This document shows positions 8,137 to 17,067 of a stretch of 64,000 nucleotides of DNA, piece after piece (position 1 is the stretch's first letter; each line of letters opens with the position of its first letter). The notes beneath the pieces were generated by a model. That model was not told the DNA's origin. It did not search any database and worked only from the letters and a program-made list of their open reading frames with translations. The stretch covers positions 1 through 64,000 of the forward strand of contig NZ_BNBY01000010.1 of the NCBI RefSeq assembly GCF_014656195.1. The letters are read 5' to 3'. The position numbers and the translations under genes were made by a program. Origin of the DNA: Kitasatospora xanthocidica. GTDB taxonomy: Bacteria > Actinomycetota > Actinomycetes > Streptomycetales > Streptomycetaceae.

Positions 8137-10248
8137 TCAGTCGACCTCGGCGACGGCCTCGGCGAACTGCGCCTGGTAGAGCCGGGCGTAGGCGCCGCCG
8201 GCGGCGATCAGTTCGTCGTGCGAGCCCTGTTCGACGATCGAGCCGTTCTCCATCACCAGGATCACGTCGGCGTCCCGGATGGTGGAGAGCCGGTGGGCGA
8301 TGACGAAGCTGGTGCGGCCGGTGCGCAGCCGGGCCATGGCCCGCTGGATCAGCACCTCGGTGCGGGTGTCGACGGAGCTGGTCGCCTCGTCCAGGACCAG
8401 GATGGACGGCTGGGCGAGGAAGGCCCGGGCGATGGTGATCAGCTGCTTCTCGCCGGTGCTGACGCCGGTGCCCTCGTCGTCGATGACGGTGTCGTAGCCG
8501 TCGGGGAGGGTGCGGACGAAGCGGTCGACGTGGGCGGCCTTGGCGGCTTCGACGACCTGTTCGCGGGTGGCGCCCTGGGCGCCGTAGGCGATGTTGTCGG
8601 CGATGGTGCCGCCGAACAGCCAGGTGTCCTGGAGGACCATGCCGATGCCGGAGCGCAGGTCCTCGCGGGACATCGCGGAGATGTCGACGCCGTCGAGGGT
8701 GATCCGGCCGGAGCTGACCTCGTAGAACCGCATCAGCAGGTTGACCAGGGTGGTCTTGCCGGCGCCGGTGGGGCCGACGATGGCGACGGTGTGGCCGGGT
8801 TCGACCTTGAGGGAGAGGTCCTCGATGAGCGGCTTGTCGGGGTCGTAGCGGAAGGACACGTCCTGGAAGGAGACCCGGCCGTGGACGGTGTCGGGCTTCT
8901 CGGGCATGGCCGGTTCGGGGCTCTGCTCGGGGGCGTCGAGCAGTTCGAAGACGCGCTCGGCGGAGGCGACGCCGGACTGCACCAGGTTGGCCATGCTGGC
9001 GACCTGGGTGAGCGGCTGGCTGAACTGCCGGGAGTACTGGATGAAGGCCTGGACGTCGCCGATGGAGAGCGAGCCGCTGGCCACCCGCAGGCCGCCGACG
9101 ACGGCGACCAGCACGTACTGCAGGTTGCCGATCAGCATCATCGCGGGCTGGATGATCCCGGAGATGAACTGGGCCTTGTAACTGGCCTCGTACAGTGCCT
9201 CGTTGTGCTCGCGGAAGGTCTCGGCGGACTCGCGCTGGCGGCCGAAGACCTTGACCAGGGTGTGGCCGGTGTACATCTCCTCGATGTGGGCGTTGAGTTG
9301 GCCGGTGGACTTCCACTGCTGGACGAACTGGGGCTGGGCGCGCTTGCCGACCTTGGTGGCGACGATCACCGAGACGGGCACCGAGACCAGGGCGATCAGG
9401 GCGAGCAGCGGGGAGATCCAGAACATCATCGCGAGCACGCCGACCACGGTGAGCAGCGAGTTGATGACCTGTCCCATGGTCTGCTGCATGGACTGGCCGA
9501 TGTTGTCGATGTCGTTGGTGACCCGGCTGAGGACTTCGCCGCGCGGCTGCTTGTCGAAGTAGCTGAGTGGCAGTCGGGAGAGTTTGGCCTCGACGTCCTG
9601 GCGCAGCCGGTAGCTGGCGAGCTGGATGGCCTTGGTGGCGAGCCGGCCCTGGAAGATGCCGAAGACGGCGGAGGCGACGTAGATGCCGAGGACCCAGAGC
9701 AGGACGGAGCCGATGGCGCCGAAGTCCATGCCGTGGCCGGGGGTGAAGTCGACGGCGGAGAGCACGTCGGCGACGCCGGTGTCGCCGTGGGCGCGCAGCC
9801 CGTCGATGACCTGGGCCTTGGTGGCGCCGGGGTCGAAGCGGGCGCCGATGACGCCGGCGAAGATCAGGTCGGTGGCGTCGCCGAGGACCTTGGGGCCGAT
9901 GACGGCGCAGCCGATGCCGAGGACGCCGAGGAGGAGGACGCCGAGGAGGATGGTGCGTTCGGGGCGCAGCAGGCCGAGGACGCGTTTGCCGGAGCCCTTG
10001 AAGTCCATGGACTTCTCGGTGCCCTGGCCGCCCATGAAGCGGCCGGGGCCGGCGGGGCCGCGGCGGGCGGCGGCGGCCTGGGAGTCGCTGGGCAGTTCGG
10101 CGTCGTCCGGCTTCGGGCGGGCCTTGGTCAGGTCGGCCGTGGCCGCGGCTCTCGTGTCCGCCGCGCCTCTGCTGTCCGTCGCGCCTGCCGCGTCCGTCAC
10201 GTCCGTCACGTCCGCCGCGTCTGCCGGGGGCTTTCCGGGGGTGGTCAC
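8137..10248 (-). CDS. ABC exporter subunit (active Walker B)
   Basis: A 703-aa half-transporter with fused membrane and ATPase domains. After a low-complexity Ala/Asp/Thr-rich head of about 90 residues come six transmembrane helices, then the nucleotide-binding domain with Walker A GPTGAGKTT and Walker B ILVLDEATSS, which keeps the catalytic Glu. Its signature is non-canonical (STGEKQ instead of LSGGQ). The partner encoded just upstream has the opposite pattern, so the two should form one heterodimeric exporter with one good ATP site. The GTG at 10248 overlaps the partner's stop by four bases (GTGA), implying translational coupling. Substrate unknown; drugs or lipids are typical. Confidence 0.9.
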   Translation of the reverse strand: MTTPGKPPADAADVTDVTDAAGATDSRGAADTRAAATADLTKARPKPDDAELPSDSQAAAARRGPAGPGRFMGGQGTEKSMDFKGSGKRVLGLLRPERTILLGVLLLGVLGIGCAVIGPKVLGDATDLIFAGVIGARFDPGATKAQVIDGLRAHGDTGVADVLSAVDFTPGHGMDFGAIGSVLLWVLGIYVASAVFGIFQGRLATKAIQLASYRLRQDVEAKLSRLPLSYFDKQPRGEVLSRVTNDIDNIGQSMQQTMGQVINSLLTVVGVLAMMFWISPLLALIALVSVPVSVIVATKVGKRAQPQFVQQWKSTGQLNAHIEEMYTGHTLVKVFGRQRESAETFREHNEALYEASYKAQFISGIIQPAMMLIGNLQYVLVAVVGGLRVASGSLSIGDVQAFIQYSRQFSQPLTQVASMANLVQSGVASAERVFELLDAPEQSPEPAMPEKPDTVHGRVSFQDVSFRYDPDKPLIEDLSLKVEPGHTVAIVGPTGAGKTTLVNLLMRFYEVSSGRITLDGVDISAMSREDLRSGIGMVLQDTWLFGGTIADNIAYGAQGATREQVVEAAKAAHVDRFVRTLPDGYDTVIDDEGTGVSTGEKQLITIARAFLAQPSILVLDEATSSVDTRTEVLIQRAMARLRTGRTSFVIAHRLSTIRDADVILVMENGSIVEQGSHDELIAAGGAYARLYQAQFAEAVAEVD

Positions 10249-11978
10249 GCCGCCTCCTGCTCGGTGAGCTGGGAGAGCACGATCTCCCGGTACGTCGGGT
10301 TGTCGGCCATCAGTTCGTGGTGGGTTCCGGTGCCGACGACGGCGCCCTCGTCGAGGACGATGATCCGGTGGGCGTCGCGGATGGTGGACACGCGCTGGGC
10401 GACGATCAGGACGGTGGCGTCGGCGGTCTCGCGGGAGAGGGCCTTGCGCAGCCGGGCGTCGGTGGCGTAGTCGAGCGCGGAGAAGGAGTCGTCGAAGAGG
10501 TAGACGGAGGGCTTGCGGACCAGGGCCCGGGCGATGGCGAGGCGTTGGCGCTGGCCGCCGGAGACGTTGCTGCCGCCCTGGGCGATGGGGGCGTCCAGGC
10601 CTTCGGGGAGCTTTTCGACGAACTCCTTGGCCTGGGCGGTCTCCAGGGCGTGCCAGAGGTCCTCGTCGGTGGCGTCGGGCCGGCCGTAGCGGAGGTTGCT
10701 GGCGACGGTGCCGGAGAACAGGTAGGGCTTCTGGGGGACGATGCCGACGCTGTCGGCGATGGCGTCGGCGGCGAGGTCGCGGACGTCGGTGCCGTCGATC
10801 AGGACCTGGCCGGAGGTGGCGTCGAAGAGCCGGGGGACGAGGCCGAGCAGGGTGGACTTGCCGCTGCCGGTGGAGCCGATGATGGCGGTGGTCTCGCCGG
10901 GGCGGGCGGTGAGGTCGATGCCGCGCAGGACGGAGGCCTCGGCGCCGGGGTAGCGGAATTCGACGTCGCGCAGTTCGAGGGTGCCGCGGCGGGGGGCCTC
11001 GGTGACGGGCGTGGCGGGCGGGACGACGCTGGACTCGGTGCCGAGGACGTCCTGGACGCGGTCGGCGCAGACCTCGGCGCGGGGCACCATCATGAACATG
11101 AAGGTGGCCATCATGACGCTCATCAGGATCTGCATCAGGTAGCTGAGGAAGGCGGTGAGCGCCCCGATCTCCATGGCGTGGCTGTCGATGCGCTTGGCGC
11201 CGAACCAGAGCACGGCGACGCTGGAGACGTTCACGACGAGCATGACGGCCGGGAACATGACGGCCATCAGCCGGCCGACGTGCCGGGCGACGCTGGTGAG
11301 GTCCTCGTTGGCGCCGGCGAAGCGGGCCTGCTCCTGGTCGTCCTTGACGAAGGCGCGGATGACCCGGATGCCGGTGATCTGCTCGCGCAGGACCCGGTTC
11401 ACGGTGTCGATGCGCTCCTGCATGCTGCGGAACTGGGGGCGCAGCGCGCGGACGAGCAGGATGACGACGACGGCGAGCGCGGGGACGACGGCGAGCAGCA
11501 GGCCGGACAGCGGGACGTCCTGGTTGAGCGCCATGATGATGCCGCCGACGCACATGATCGGTGCGGCGACCATGAGCGTGAAGCTCATCAGGGCGAGCAT
11601 CTGGATCTGCTGGACGTCGTTGGTGGTGCGGGTGATCAGCGAGGGGGCGCCGAACTGGCCGACCTCGCGGGCGGAGAAGCTCTGCACCCGGTCGAAGACG
11701 GCGGCGCGGAGGTCCCGGCCGAAGGCCATGGCGACGCGGGCGCCGATGAGGACGGCGCCGATCGAGCAGGCCGCCTGGGCGATGGTCACGCCGATCATCA
11801 CCCCGCCGACGCGCAGGATGTAGCCGGTGTCGCCCTTGACGACGCCGTCGTCGATGATGTCGGCGTTGAGCGTCGGCAGGTAGAGCGCCGCGAGGGTGGA
11901 CACCAGCTGGAGGACCACCAGCAGGGTGATCGGTCGGGAGTAGGGGCGCAAGTACGCCCGCAGCAGTCTGATCAGCAC
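10245..11978 (-). CDS. ABC exporter subunit (degenerate Walker B)
   Basis: A 577-aa membrane-ATPase fusion, first gene of the exporter pair. Six transmembrane helices occupy roughly residues 15-310. The ATPase domain has Walker A GSTGSGKST and the canonical signature VSGGQRQRLAIARAL, but Walker B reads VYLFDDSFSALD, with Asp in place of the catalytic Glu. Together with the neighbour it forms one consensus and one degenerate ATP site, as in TmrAB- or BmrCD-type heterodimers. Starts at 11978 or 11984 (both GTG) are possible. I favour 11978 because AAGAG lies seven bases upstream and homologues begin at IRLLRAYLRPY. Confidence 0.9.
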   Translation of the reverse strand: MLIRLLRAYLRPYSRPITLLVVLQLVSTLAALYLPTLNADIIDDGVVKGDTGYILRVGGVMIGVTIAQAACSIGAVLIGARVAMAFGRDLRAAVFDRVQSFSAREVGQFGAPSLITRTTNDVQQIQMLALMSFTLMVAAPIMCVGGIIMALNQDVPLSGLLLAVVPALAVVVILLVRALRPQFRSMQERIDTVNRVLREQITGIRVIRAFVKDDQEQARFAGANEDLTSVARHVGRLMAVMFPAVMLVVNVSSVAVLWFGAKRIDSHAMEIGALTAFLSYLMQILMSVMMATFMFMMVPRAEVCADRVQDVLGTESSVVPPATPVTEAPRRGTLELRDVEFRYPGAEASVLRGIDLTARPGETTAIIGSTGSGKSTLLGLVPRLFDATSGQVLIDGTDVRDLAADAIADSVGIVPQKPYLFSGTVASNLRYGRPDATDEDLWHALETAQAKEFVEKLPEGLDAPIAQGGSNVSGGQRQRLAIARALVRKPSVYLFDDSFSALDYATDARLRKALSRETADATVLIVAQRVSTIRDAHRIIVLDEGAVVGTGTHHELMADNPTYREIVLSQLTEQEAA

Positions 11979-12085
11979 TAGCACACTCTTGTCGTCGCGG
12001 GTCGGGTTCGCACCCCGATTCTCGTTCTTCTGTAGCGTCGTACAGGGCATTCGGCGTGCGCGAACCGAGGGTTTGCCGGGCTTTT

Positions 12086-12108
12086 GCCGAACTGCCCGGC
12101 AGTTCGGC
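12086..12108. promoter_or_regulatory. Inverted repeat, possible operator
   Basis: GCCGAACTGC and GCAGTTCGGC form perfect 10-bp arms around CCG. It lies about 110 bases upstream of the ABC exporter start and 60 bases upstream of the acyl-CoA ligase promoter. No T-run follows on either strand, so a regulator site is likelier than a terminator. Confidence 0.5.
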
Positions 12109-12167
12109 GGGGCGCCGGGCGGTGCGGTCACCGGTGGCGCGGGGGCGTGCCAGCTGGATCCACCCTC

Positions 12168-12196
12168 TTACGGAATGACCGGTTTCCCCCTAGGCT
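12168..12196 (+). promoter_or_regulatory. Sigma-70-type promoter for the acyl-CoA ligase
   Basis: TTACGG (12168-12173), a 17-base spacer and TAGGCT (12191-12196) resemble an actinobacterial housekeeping promoter. The predicted leader would be about 110 bases. Confidence 0.5.
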
Positions 12197-12311
12197 GCTG
12201 ATTGCCCCCTTGTTACTGACCGGTACCGCTCAGGTTAACCGGGGCCCGGCGACCGCCCCCACGGACGCCGCGACAATCCCTCAGACGGCCACCCGCCCCC
12301 GGAGGTCCTCG

Positions 12312-14234
12312 TTGAGTTCCGCGCAGTCCCTGATCGACTCCGGCAGGCCCGACCTGGTCGCCGGGCGCCCCGCCTCCGTCGCGCACCTGTTCCTGGAGCG
12401 GGTCGCCGCGACCCCTGACGGCGAGGCCTACCGCTACCCCGCCCCGGTCGACGAGCAGGCCGCGGACGGCGCGCCCGGCGCCGAGCAGTGGCGCTCGCTG
12501 ACCTGGGCGCAGACCGCGACCCGGGTCAAGGCGGTGGCCGCCGGGCTGATGGCCCTCGGCATCCGGTCGGAGGACCGGGTCGCCCTGGCCTCCTCCACCC
12601 GGCTCGAATGGGTCCTCACGGACCTCGGCGCCATGTGCGCGGGCGCCGCGATCACGACCGTCTACCCGAGCACCAACGCCGACGAGACGGCCTTCATCCT
12701 GGCGAACTCCGGCTCCCGGGCGCTGTTCGCGGAGAACGCCGCGCAGCTGGCCAAGGCCGCCGGGCAGCTGGAGCAGCTGCCCGAGCTGCGCACCGTGATC
12801 CTCTTCGACGCGCCCGGGGAGACGCCCGAGGCGCCCGGCCTGGAGGTGCTCACCCTCGCCGAGCTGGAGCGGCGCGGCGCCGAGTACCTGGAGCGGCACC
12901 CGGACGCGGTGGAGAAGGCCGTCGCCGGGCTCGACAAGGAGCAGCTGGCCACCCTGATCTACACCTCGGGCACCACCGGCCGTCCCAAGGGCGTGCGCCT
13001 GGTGCACGACTGCTGGGCGTACGAGGGCCGGGCGCAGGAGGCCAGCGGGCTGCTGCGCTCCGACGACGTGCAGTTCATGTGGCTGCCGCTGTCGCACGTG
13101 TTCGGCAAGACGCTGATCTCCGGGCAGATCGCCACCGGGCACGTGATGGCGCTGGACGGCCGGGTGGACCGGATCATCCACAACCTGCCGGTGATCCGGC
13201 CGACGATCATGGCCTCGGCGCCGCGCATCTTCGAGAAGGTCTACAACGGCATCGCGGGCAAGGCCCGGGCCGAGGGCGGCGCCAAGTACAAGATCTTCAT
13301 GTGGGCCGCCAAGGTGGCCCGCGAGTACGCCCGGGCGGTCCAGGAGAGCCGGATCGCCAGCGGTGTCGGCACCGCCCCGCTGGGCCTGCGGCTGCAGCAC
13401 GCGCTGGCGGACAGGCTGGTGTACGCGAAGATCCGGGCGGCCTTCGGCGGCCGGCTGCGCGGCGCGGTCTCCGGCAGCGCCGCGCTGGCCCCGGAGATCG
13501 GCTACTTCTTCCTCGGAGCCGGGGTGCCGATCCTGGAGGGCTACGGCCTGAGCGAGACCAGCGCCGGGTCCTGCGTCAACCGCGAGGAGGACGTGCGGAT
13601 CGGCACGGTGGGCCGTCCGCTGCCGGGCACCGAGGTGCGGATCGCCGAGGACGGCGAGATCCTGCTGCGCGGCCCCGGCATCATGCGCGGCTACCACGAC
13701 CTGCCGGAGAAGACCGCCGAGGTGCTGGAGCCGGACGGCTGGTTCCACACCGAGGACATCGGCGAGCTGACCCCGGACGGCTTCCTGCGGATCACCGACC
13801 GCAAGAAGGACCTGTTCAAGACCTCCGGCGGCAAGTACGTGGCGCCCAGCGAGGTCGAGGGCAAGTTCAAGGCGGTGTGCCCGTTCGTCAGCAACATCCT
13901 GGTGATCGGCAACGGCCGCAACTACTGCACGGCGCTGATCGGCCTGGACGAGGCGGTGCTCCTGCCGTGGGCCGCCGAGCACGGCCTGGCCGGCAAGTCG
14001 TACGCCGAACTGGCCGCCGATCCGGCCGTCCACGAGCTGATCGAGGGCTTCGTGAAGCGGCTCAACACGGGGCTGCAGCGCTGGCAGACGATCAAGAGGT
14101 TCCACCTGCTGCCGCGCGACCTCGACGTGGAGCACGGCGAGCTCACCCCGAGCCTGAAGATCAAGCGCCCGGTGGTGGAACGGACCTACGCGGACGCGGT
14201 CACCGCGATGTACGCGGGCGCCAACGAGGCCTGA
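12312..14234 (+). CDS. Long-chain fatty-acid--CoA ligase
   Basis: A 640-aa AMP-forming acyl-CoA synthetase that activates fatty acids with ATP and CoA. Motifs in order: the P-loop LIYTSGTTGRPKGVRL near residues 215-230, GYGLSETSAG, GWFHTEDIGEL, and ITDRKKDLFKTSGGKYVAPS, which includes the hinge and the region before the catalytic Lys. Length fits the long-chain FadD type. The TTG at 12312 is chosen because GGAGG sits six bases upstream. It lies before hemW, but a 14-bp hairpin and a separate hemW promoter lie between the two genes. Confidence 0.92.
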   Translation: MSSAQSLIDSGRPDLVAGRPASVAHLFLERVAATPDGEAYRYPAPVDEQAADGAPGAEQWRSLTWAQTATRVKAVAAGLMALGIRSEDRVALASSTRLEWVLTDLGAMCAGAAITTVYPSTNADETAFILANSGSRALFAENAAQLAKAAGQLEQLPELRTVILFDAPGETPEAPGLEVLTLAELERRGAEYLERHPDAVEKAVAGLDKEQLATLIYTSGTTGRPKGVRLVHDCWAYEGRAQEASGLLRSDDVQFMWLPLSHVFGKTLISGQIATGHVMALDGRVDRIIHNLPVIRPTIMASAPRIFEKVYNGIAGKARAEGGAKYKIFMWAAKVAREYARAVQESRIASGVGTAPLGLRLQHALADRLVYAKIRAAFGGRLRGAVSGSAALAPEIGYFFLGAGVPILEGYGLSETSAGSCVNREEDVRIGTVGRPLPGTEVRIAEDGEILLRGPGIMRGYHDLPEKTAEVLEPDGWFHTEDIGELTPDGFLRITDRKKDLFKTSGGKYVAPSEVEGKFKAVCPFVSNILVIGNGRNYCTALIGLDEAVLLPWAAEHGLAGKSYAELAADPAVHELIEGFVKRLNTGLQRWQTIKRFHLLPRDLDVEHGELTPSLKIKRPVVERTYADAVTAMYAGANEA

Positions 14235-14246
14235 CCCGGCCCGCCC

Positions 14247-14280
14247 CCGTACGGCTCACCGGTTCGGGTGAGCCGTACGG
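14247..14280 (+). terminator. 14-bp hairpin between the ligase and hemW
   Basis: CCGTACGGCTCACC (14247-14260) pairs with GGTGAGCCGTACGG (14267-14280) over GGTTCG. No T-run follows; the hemW -10-like GACAAT begins on the very next base. It may end the ligase transcript and shape the hemW promoter. Confidence 0.65.
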
Positions 14281-14292
14281 GACAATGGGGTC

Positions 14293-15522
14293 ATGCCCTC
14301 CGCACTCCCCGACGGCGAACCCGTGCCGTCCGACGGTTCCCTGCCCGCGCACGCCCTCGCCGGGCTCGGCAGCCGGCCGTTCGGCTTCTACCTGCACGTG
14401 CCGTACTGCGCCAGCCGCTGCGGCTACTGCGACTTCAACACCTACACCGCCACCGAGCTGCGCTCCTCCGGGGCCGTCGCCTCCCAGGAGACGTACGCGG
14501 ACAACGTGGTCGCCGAGGTCCGGCTGGCCCGGCGGGTGCTGGGGGACGTCGACCTGCCGGTGCGCACCGTCTTCCTCGGCGGCGGCACGCCCACCCTGCT
14601 GCCCGCCCGCGACCTGGTGAAGATGCTCGCCGCGATCCGCGAGGAGTTCGGGCTCGCCGAGGACGCCGAGGTCACCACCGAGGCCAACCCGGAGTCGGTG
14701 GACCCGGCGTACCTGGCCGAGCTGCGCGAGGGCGGCTACAACCGGATCTCCTTCGGCATGCAGAGCGCCCGCCCGCACGTGCTGCGGCTGCTGGACCGCC
14801 ACCACACCCCGGGCCGCCCGGAGGCGTGCGTCGCCGAGGCCCGCGCGGCCGGGTTCGAGCACGTCAACCTCGACCTGATCTACGGCACCCCGGGCGAGTC
14901 CGACGACGACTGGCGGGCCTCCCTGGACGCCGCCGTCGGCGCCGGGCCCGACCACGTCTCCGCGTACTCCCTGATCGTCGAGGAGGGCACCCGGCTCGCC
15001 GCCCGGGTCAAGCGCGGCGAACTGCCGATGATCGACGACGACGTGCACGCCGACCGCTACCTCATCGCCGAGCAGGCCCTGGCCGCCGCCGGGTACCACT
15101 GGTACGAGGTCTCCAACTGGGCCACCACCCCCGAGGGCCGCTGCCGCCACAACGAGCTCTACTGGACCGGCGCCGACTGGTGGGGGGCCGGCCCCGGCGC
15201 CCACAGCCACGTCGGCGGCGTCCGCTGGTGGAACGCCAAGCACCCCGCCGCCTACGCCCAGGCCCTCGCCGAGGACCGCACCCCGGCCCTGGGCCGCGAG
15301 GTCCTCGCCGAGGAGGACCGCCGCGTCGAACGCATCCTGCTGGAGCTGCGCCTGGTGGAGGGCGTCTCCCTCGACCTGCTCACCGAAACCGGCCGCAAGG
15401 CCGCCGACCGCGCCCTCGCCGACGGCCTCCTCGCCGCCGGCCCCTACGAGCGCGGCCGCGCCGCCCTCACCCTCCAGGGCAGGCTGCTGGCCGACGGCGT
15501 CGTACGGGATCTGGTGGACTGA
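14293..15522 (+). CDS. hemW: HemW, radical SAM haem chaperone
   Basis: A 409-aa radical SAM protein formerly called an oxygen-independent coproporphyrinogen oxidase. The iron-sulfur motif CASRCGYCDFNTY (residues about 39-51) has the CxxxCxxC spacing. GGGTPTLL, the SAM-binding EANPES and FGMQS follow, and HNELYW marks the HemW/HemN C-terminal part. HemW proteins bind haem and hand it to partners rather than oxidising coproporphyrinogen. HemW is commonly found near lepA and hrcA in Gram-positive genomes, as here. The ATG has GACAAT six bases upstream, consistent with a leaderless transcript. Confidence 0.92.
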   Translation: MPSALPDGEPVPSDGSLPAHALAGLGSRPFGFYLHVPYCASRCGYCDFNTYTATELRSSGAVASQETYADNVVAEVRLARRVLGDVDLPVRTVFLGGGTPTLLPARDLVKMLAAIREEFGLAEDAEVTTEANPESVDPAYLAELREGGYNRISFGMQSARPHVLRLLDRHHTPGRPEACVAEARAAGFEHVNLDLIYGTPGESDDDWRASLDAAVGAGPDHVSAYSLIVEEGTRLAARVKRGELPMIDDDVHADRYLIAEQALAAAGYHWYEVSNWATTPEGRCRHNELYWTGADWWGAGPGAHSHVGGVRWWNAKHPAAYAQALAEDRTPALGREVLAEEDRRVERILLELRLVEGVSLDLLTETGRKAADRALADGLLAAGPYERGRAALTLQGRLLADGVVRDLVD

Positions 15523-15553
15523 CCGCCGGACACGGTCACAACGGCATCCGGAC

Positions 15554-16387
15554 CTACGCCTGGTCCGGCAGGGTCACGAAGTCGATCAGTTCCTCGACGC
15601 GGCCCAGGAGTTCGGGCTCCAGGTCCTTGTAGGAGTTGACCTTGGAGAGGATGTGCTTCCAGGCCGCCGGGGTGTCCACCGGCCAGCCGAGGCGGCGGCA
15701 GGTGCCTTCCTTCCAGTCCTCGCCGCGGGGGACGGCGGGCCAGCCGGGGATGCCCAGGGAGGCGGGCTTCACGGCCTGCCAGACGTCGATGTAGGGGTGG
15801 CCGACGACGAGGACGGACTCCCCGGTGACCCGGGCGGCGATGCGGTGCTCCTTGGTGCCGGGGAGCAGGTGGTCGACCAGGACGCCGAGGCGGCGGCCGG
15901 GGCCGGGGGCGAAGTCGGCGACGATCGCCGGCAGGTCGTCGATGCCGCGCAGGTACTCGACGACGACGCCCTCGACGCGCAGGTCGTCGCCCCAGACCCG
16001 CTCGACCAGTTCGGCGTCGTGCCGGCCCTCGACGTAGATCCGCGACTCGCGGGCGACCCGGGCGCGGGCCCCGGGGACGGCGATCGAGCCGGAGGCGGTG
16101 CGGCCGGGCGCCTTGGACGGCGCCGGGCCGGCCGGGCGGACCAGGGTGACGACCCGGCCCTCCAGCAGGAAGCCGCGCGGGACCAGCGGGAAGACCCGGT
16201 GCTTGCCGAAACGGTCCTCCAGGGTGACGGTGAACCCCTCGGCGGTCTTCTCGCAGCGCACCACGGCCCCGCAGTAGCCGGTCGCCGCCTCCTCGACCAC
16301 CAGGTCCCGCTCGGCGGGCACCTCCGGCGCGGGGGCCTGCTTCTTCCAGGGCGGGGTCAGGTCGGGTCCGTACTCGCGGCTGCGCAT
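15554..16387 (-). CDS. DUF3097 family protein
   Basis: A 277-aa actinobacterial protein that I recognise as the DUF3097 family, function unknown. It starts MRSREYGPDLTPPWKK and contains RIYVEGRHDAELVERVWGDD and GVLVDHLLPGTKEHRIA, a Toprim-like arrangement of acidic residues (E in VEGRHD, D in VDH). That suggests, without proving, a nucleic-acid or nucleotide role. The ATG at 16387 is preferred over 16399, because the latter lies inside the -10-like TATGAT that ends seven bases before 16387. It is convergent with hemW. Confidence 0.82.
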   Translation of the reverse strand: MRSREYGPDLTPPWKKQAPAPEVPAERDLVVEEAATGYCGAVVRCEKTAEGFTVTLEDRFGKHRVFPLVPRGFLLEGRVVTLVRPAGPAPSKAPGRTASGSIAVPGARARVARESRIYVEGRHDAELVERVWGDDLRVEGVVVEYLRGIDDLPAIVADFAPGPGRRLGVLVDHLLPGTKEHRIAARVTGESVLVVGHPYIDVWQAVKPASLGIPGWPAVPRGEDWKEGTCRRLGWPVDTPAAWKHILSKVNSYKDLEPELLGRVEELIDFVTLPDQA

Positions 16388-16418
16388 ACGGGTGATCATA
16401 GGGACGGCGGACGGGCCG

Positions 16419-17003
16419 TCAGAGGCCCGGCGCGCCCCAGACCGGGAACCAGCGGCCGAGGTCCTTCTCCAGCCGCAGGTCGTTCCCCAGCATCGCGTTG
16501 ACCTGCAGTTCCAGCGGGCTGTTGCGCTTCTCGCCGCCGCCGGGCATCGGGGCGAAGGGGTAGAAGGTGCCGCGCTTGTAGAGGTAGACCAGGCCCAGCG
16601 ACTGCCCCTCCCCGTTGCGGAAGGCGACCAGCGAGCAGAGCAGCTGCGGCCCGAAGCCGTTCGCCTCCAGCTCGCTGTTGACCGCGTGCAGGTCGTTCAC
16701 CAGCTCCGGGAGCTCCCCGGGGGAGTGCCGGGCGAGCAGCCAGGAGTAGCCGTAGTCGTCCTTGGAGGCCTCCACGGGGACGCCGCCGCGTTCGGTGTCG
16801 GCGTCCAGCAGCGCCCGCACCTGCTGTTCGACCTGGACGAAGGCCGCGCCCTCGACGGCCGCGAAGCAGACCGAGCCGAGCCCGGTGGGGAGGAAGCCGG
16901 CGGCGGCCTCCAGGGTGAGCGCGGCGGACGGCACGCCGAACAGCTGGTCGAGGTCGGGCTTGACGGGCTTGCTGCGGCCGAACAGGGTGTCCAGGATTCC
17001 CAC
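16419..17003 (-). CDS. pspAB: PspA-associated protein PspAB
   Basis: A 194-aa protein of the PspAB type, found in actinobacteria next to the HtpX protease and linked by context to the phage-shock membrane-stress response. It begins with a basic stretch, VGILDTLFGRSKPVKPDL, then LFGVPSAALTLEA, and has no transmembrane helix. Its GTG at 17003 has GAGGAC four bases upstream. It is the second gene after htpX, separated by 64 bases that are largely a short tandem repeat. The biochemical role is not established. Confidence 0.8.
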   Translation of the reverse strand: MGILDTLFGRSKPVKPDLDQLFGVPSAALTLEAAAGFLPTGLGSVCFAAVEGAAFVQVEQQVRALLDADTERGGVPVEASKDDYGYSWLLARHSPGELPELVNDLHAVNSELEANGFGPQLLCSLVAFRNGEGQSLGLVYLYKRGTFYPFAPMPGGGEKRNSPLELQVNAMLGNDLRLEKDLGRWFPVWGAPGL

Positions 17004-17015
17004 GGCGGTCCTCTC

Positions 17016-17065
17016 GTGTGCTCGGGGCGTGTGTTCGGGGCGTGTGTTCGGGCGTGTCCTCGGGC
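17016..17065. repeat. Four-copy 12-13 bp tandem repeat between htpX and pspAB
   Basis: Copies GTGTGCTCGGGGC, GTGTGTTCGGGGC, GTGTGTTCGGGC and GTGTCCTCGGGC run head to tail and fill most of the 64-base gap. Confidence 0.8.
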
Positions 17066-17067
17066 GG

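Larger units (their letters stand above)
11979..12311. other. Divergent intergenic region, exporter / acyl-CoA ligase
   Basis: This 333-base gap holds no gene. It contains a perfect inverted repeat at 12086-12108 and a plus-strand promoter-like element at 12168-12196, listed separately. It should carry the start signals of both divergent units; I could not find a convincing promoter for the exporter side. Confidence 0.6.

Noticed and set aside
7537..10470. Long plus-strand open frame opposite the sigma factor and ABC exporter genes
   Set aside because: Repetitive Gly/Asp/Val composition and no recognisable domain; mirrors the codon structure of the minus-strand genes.
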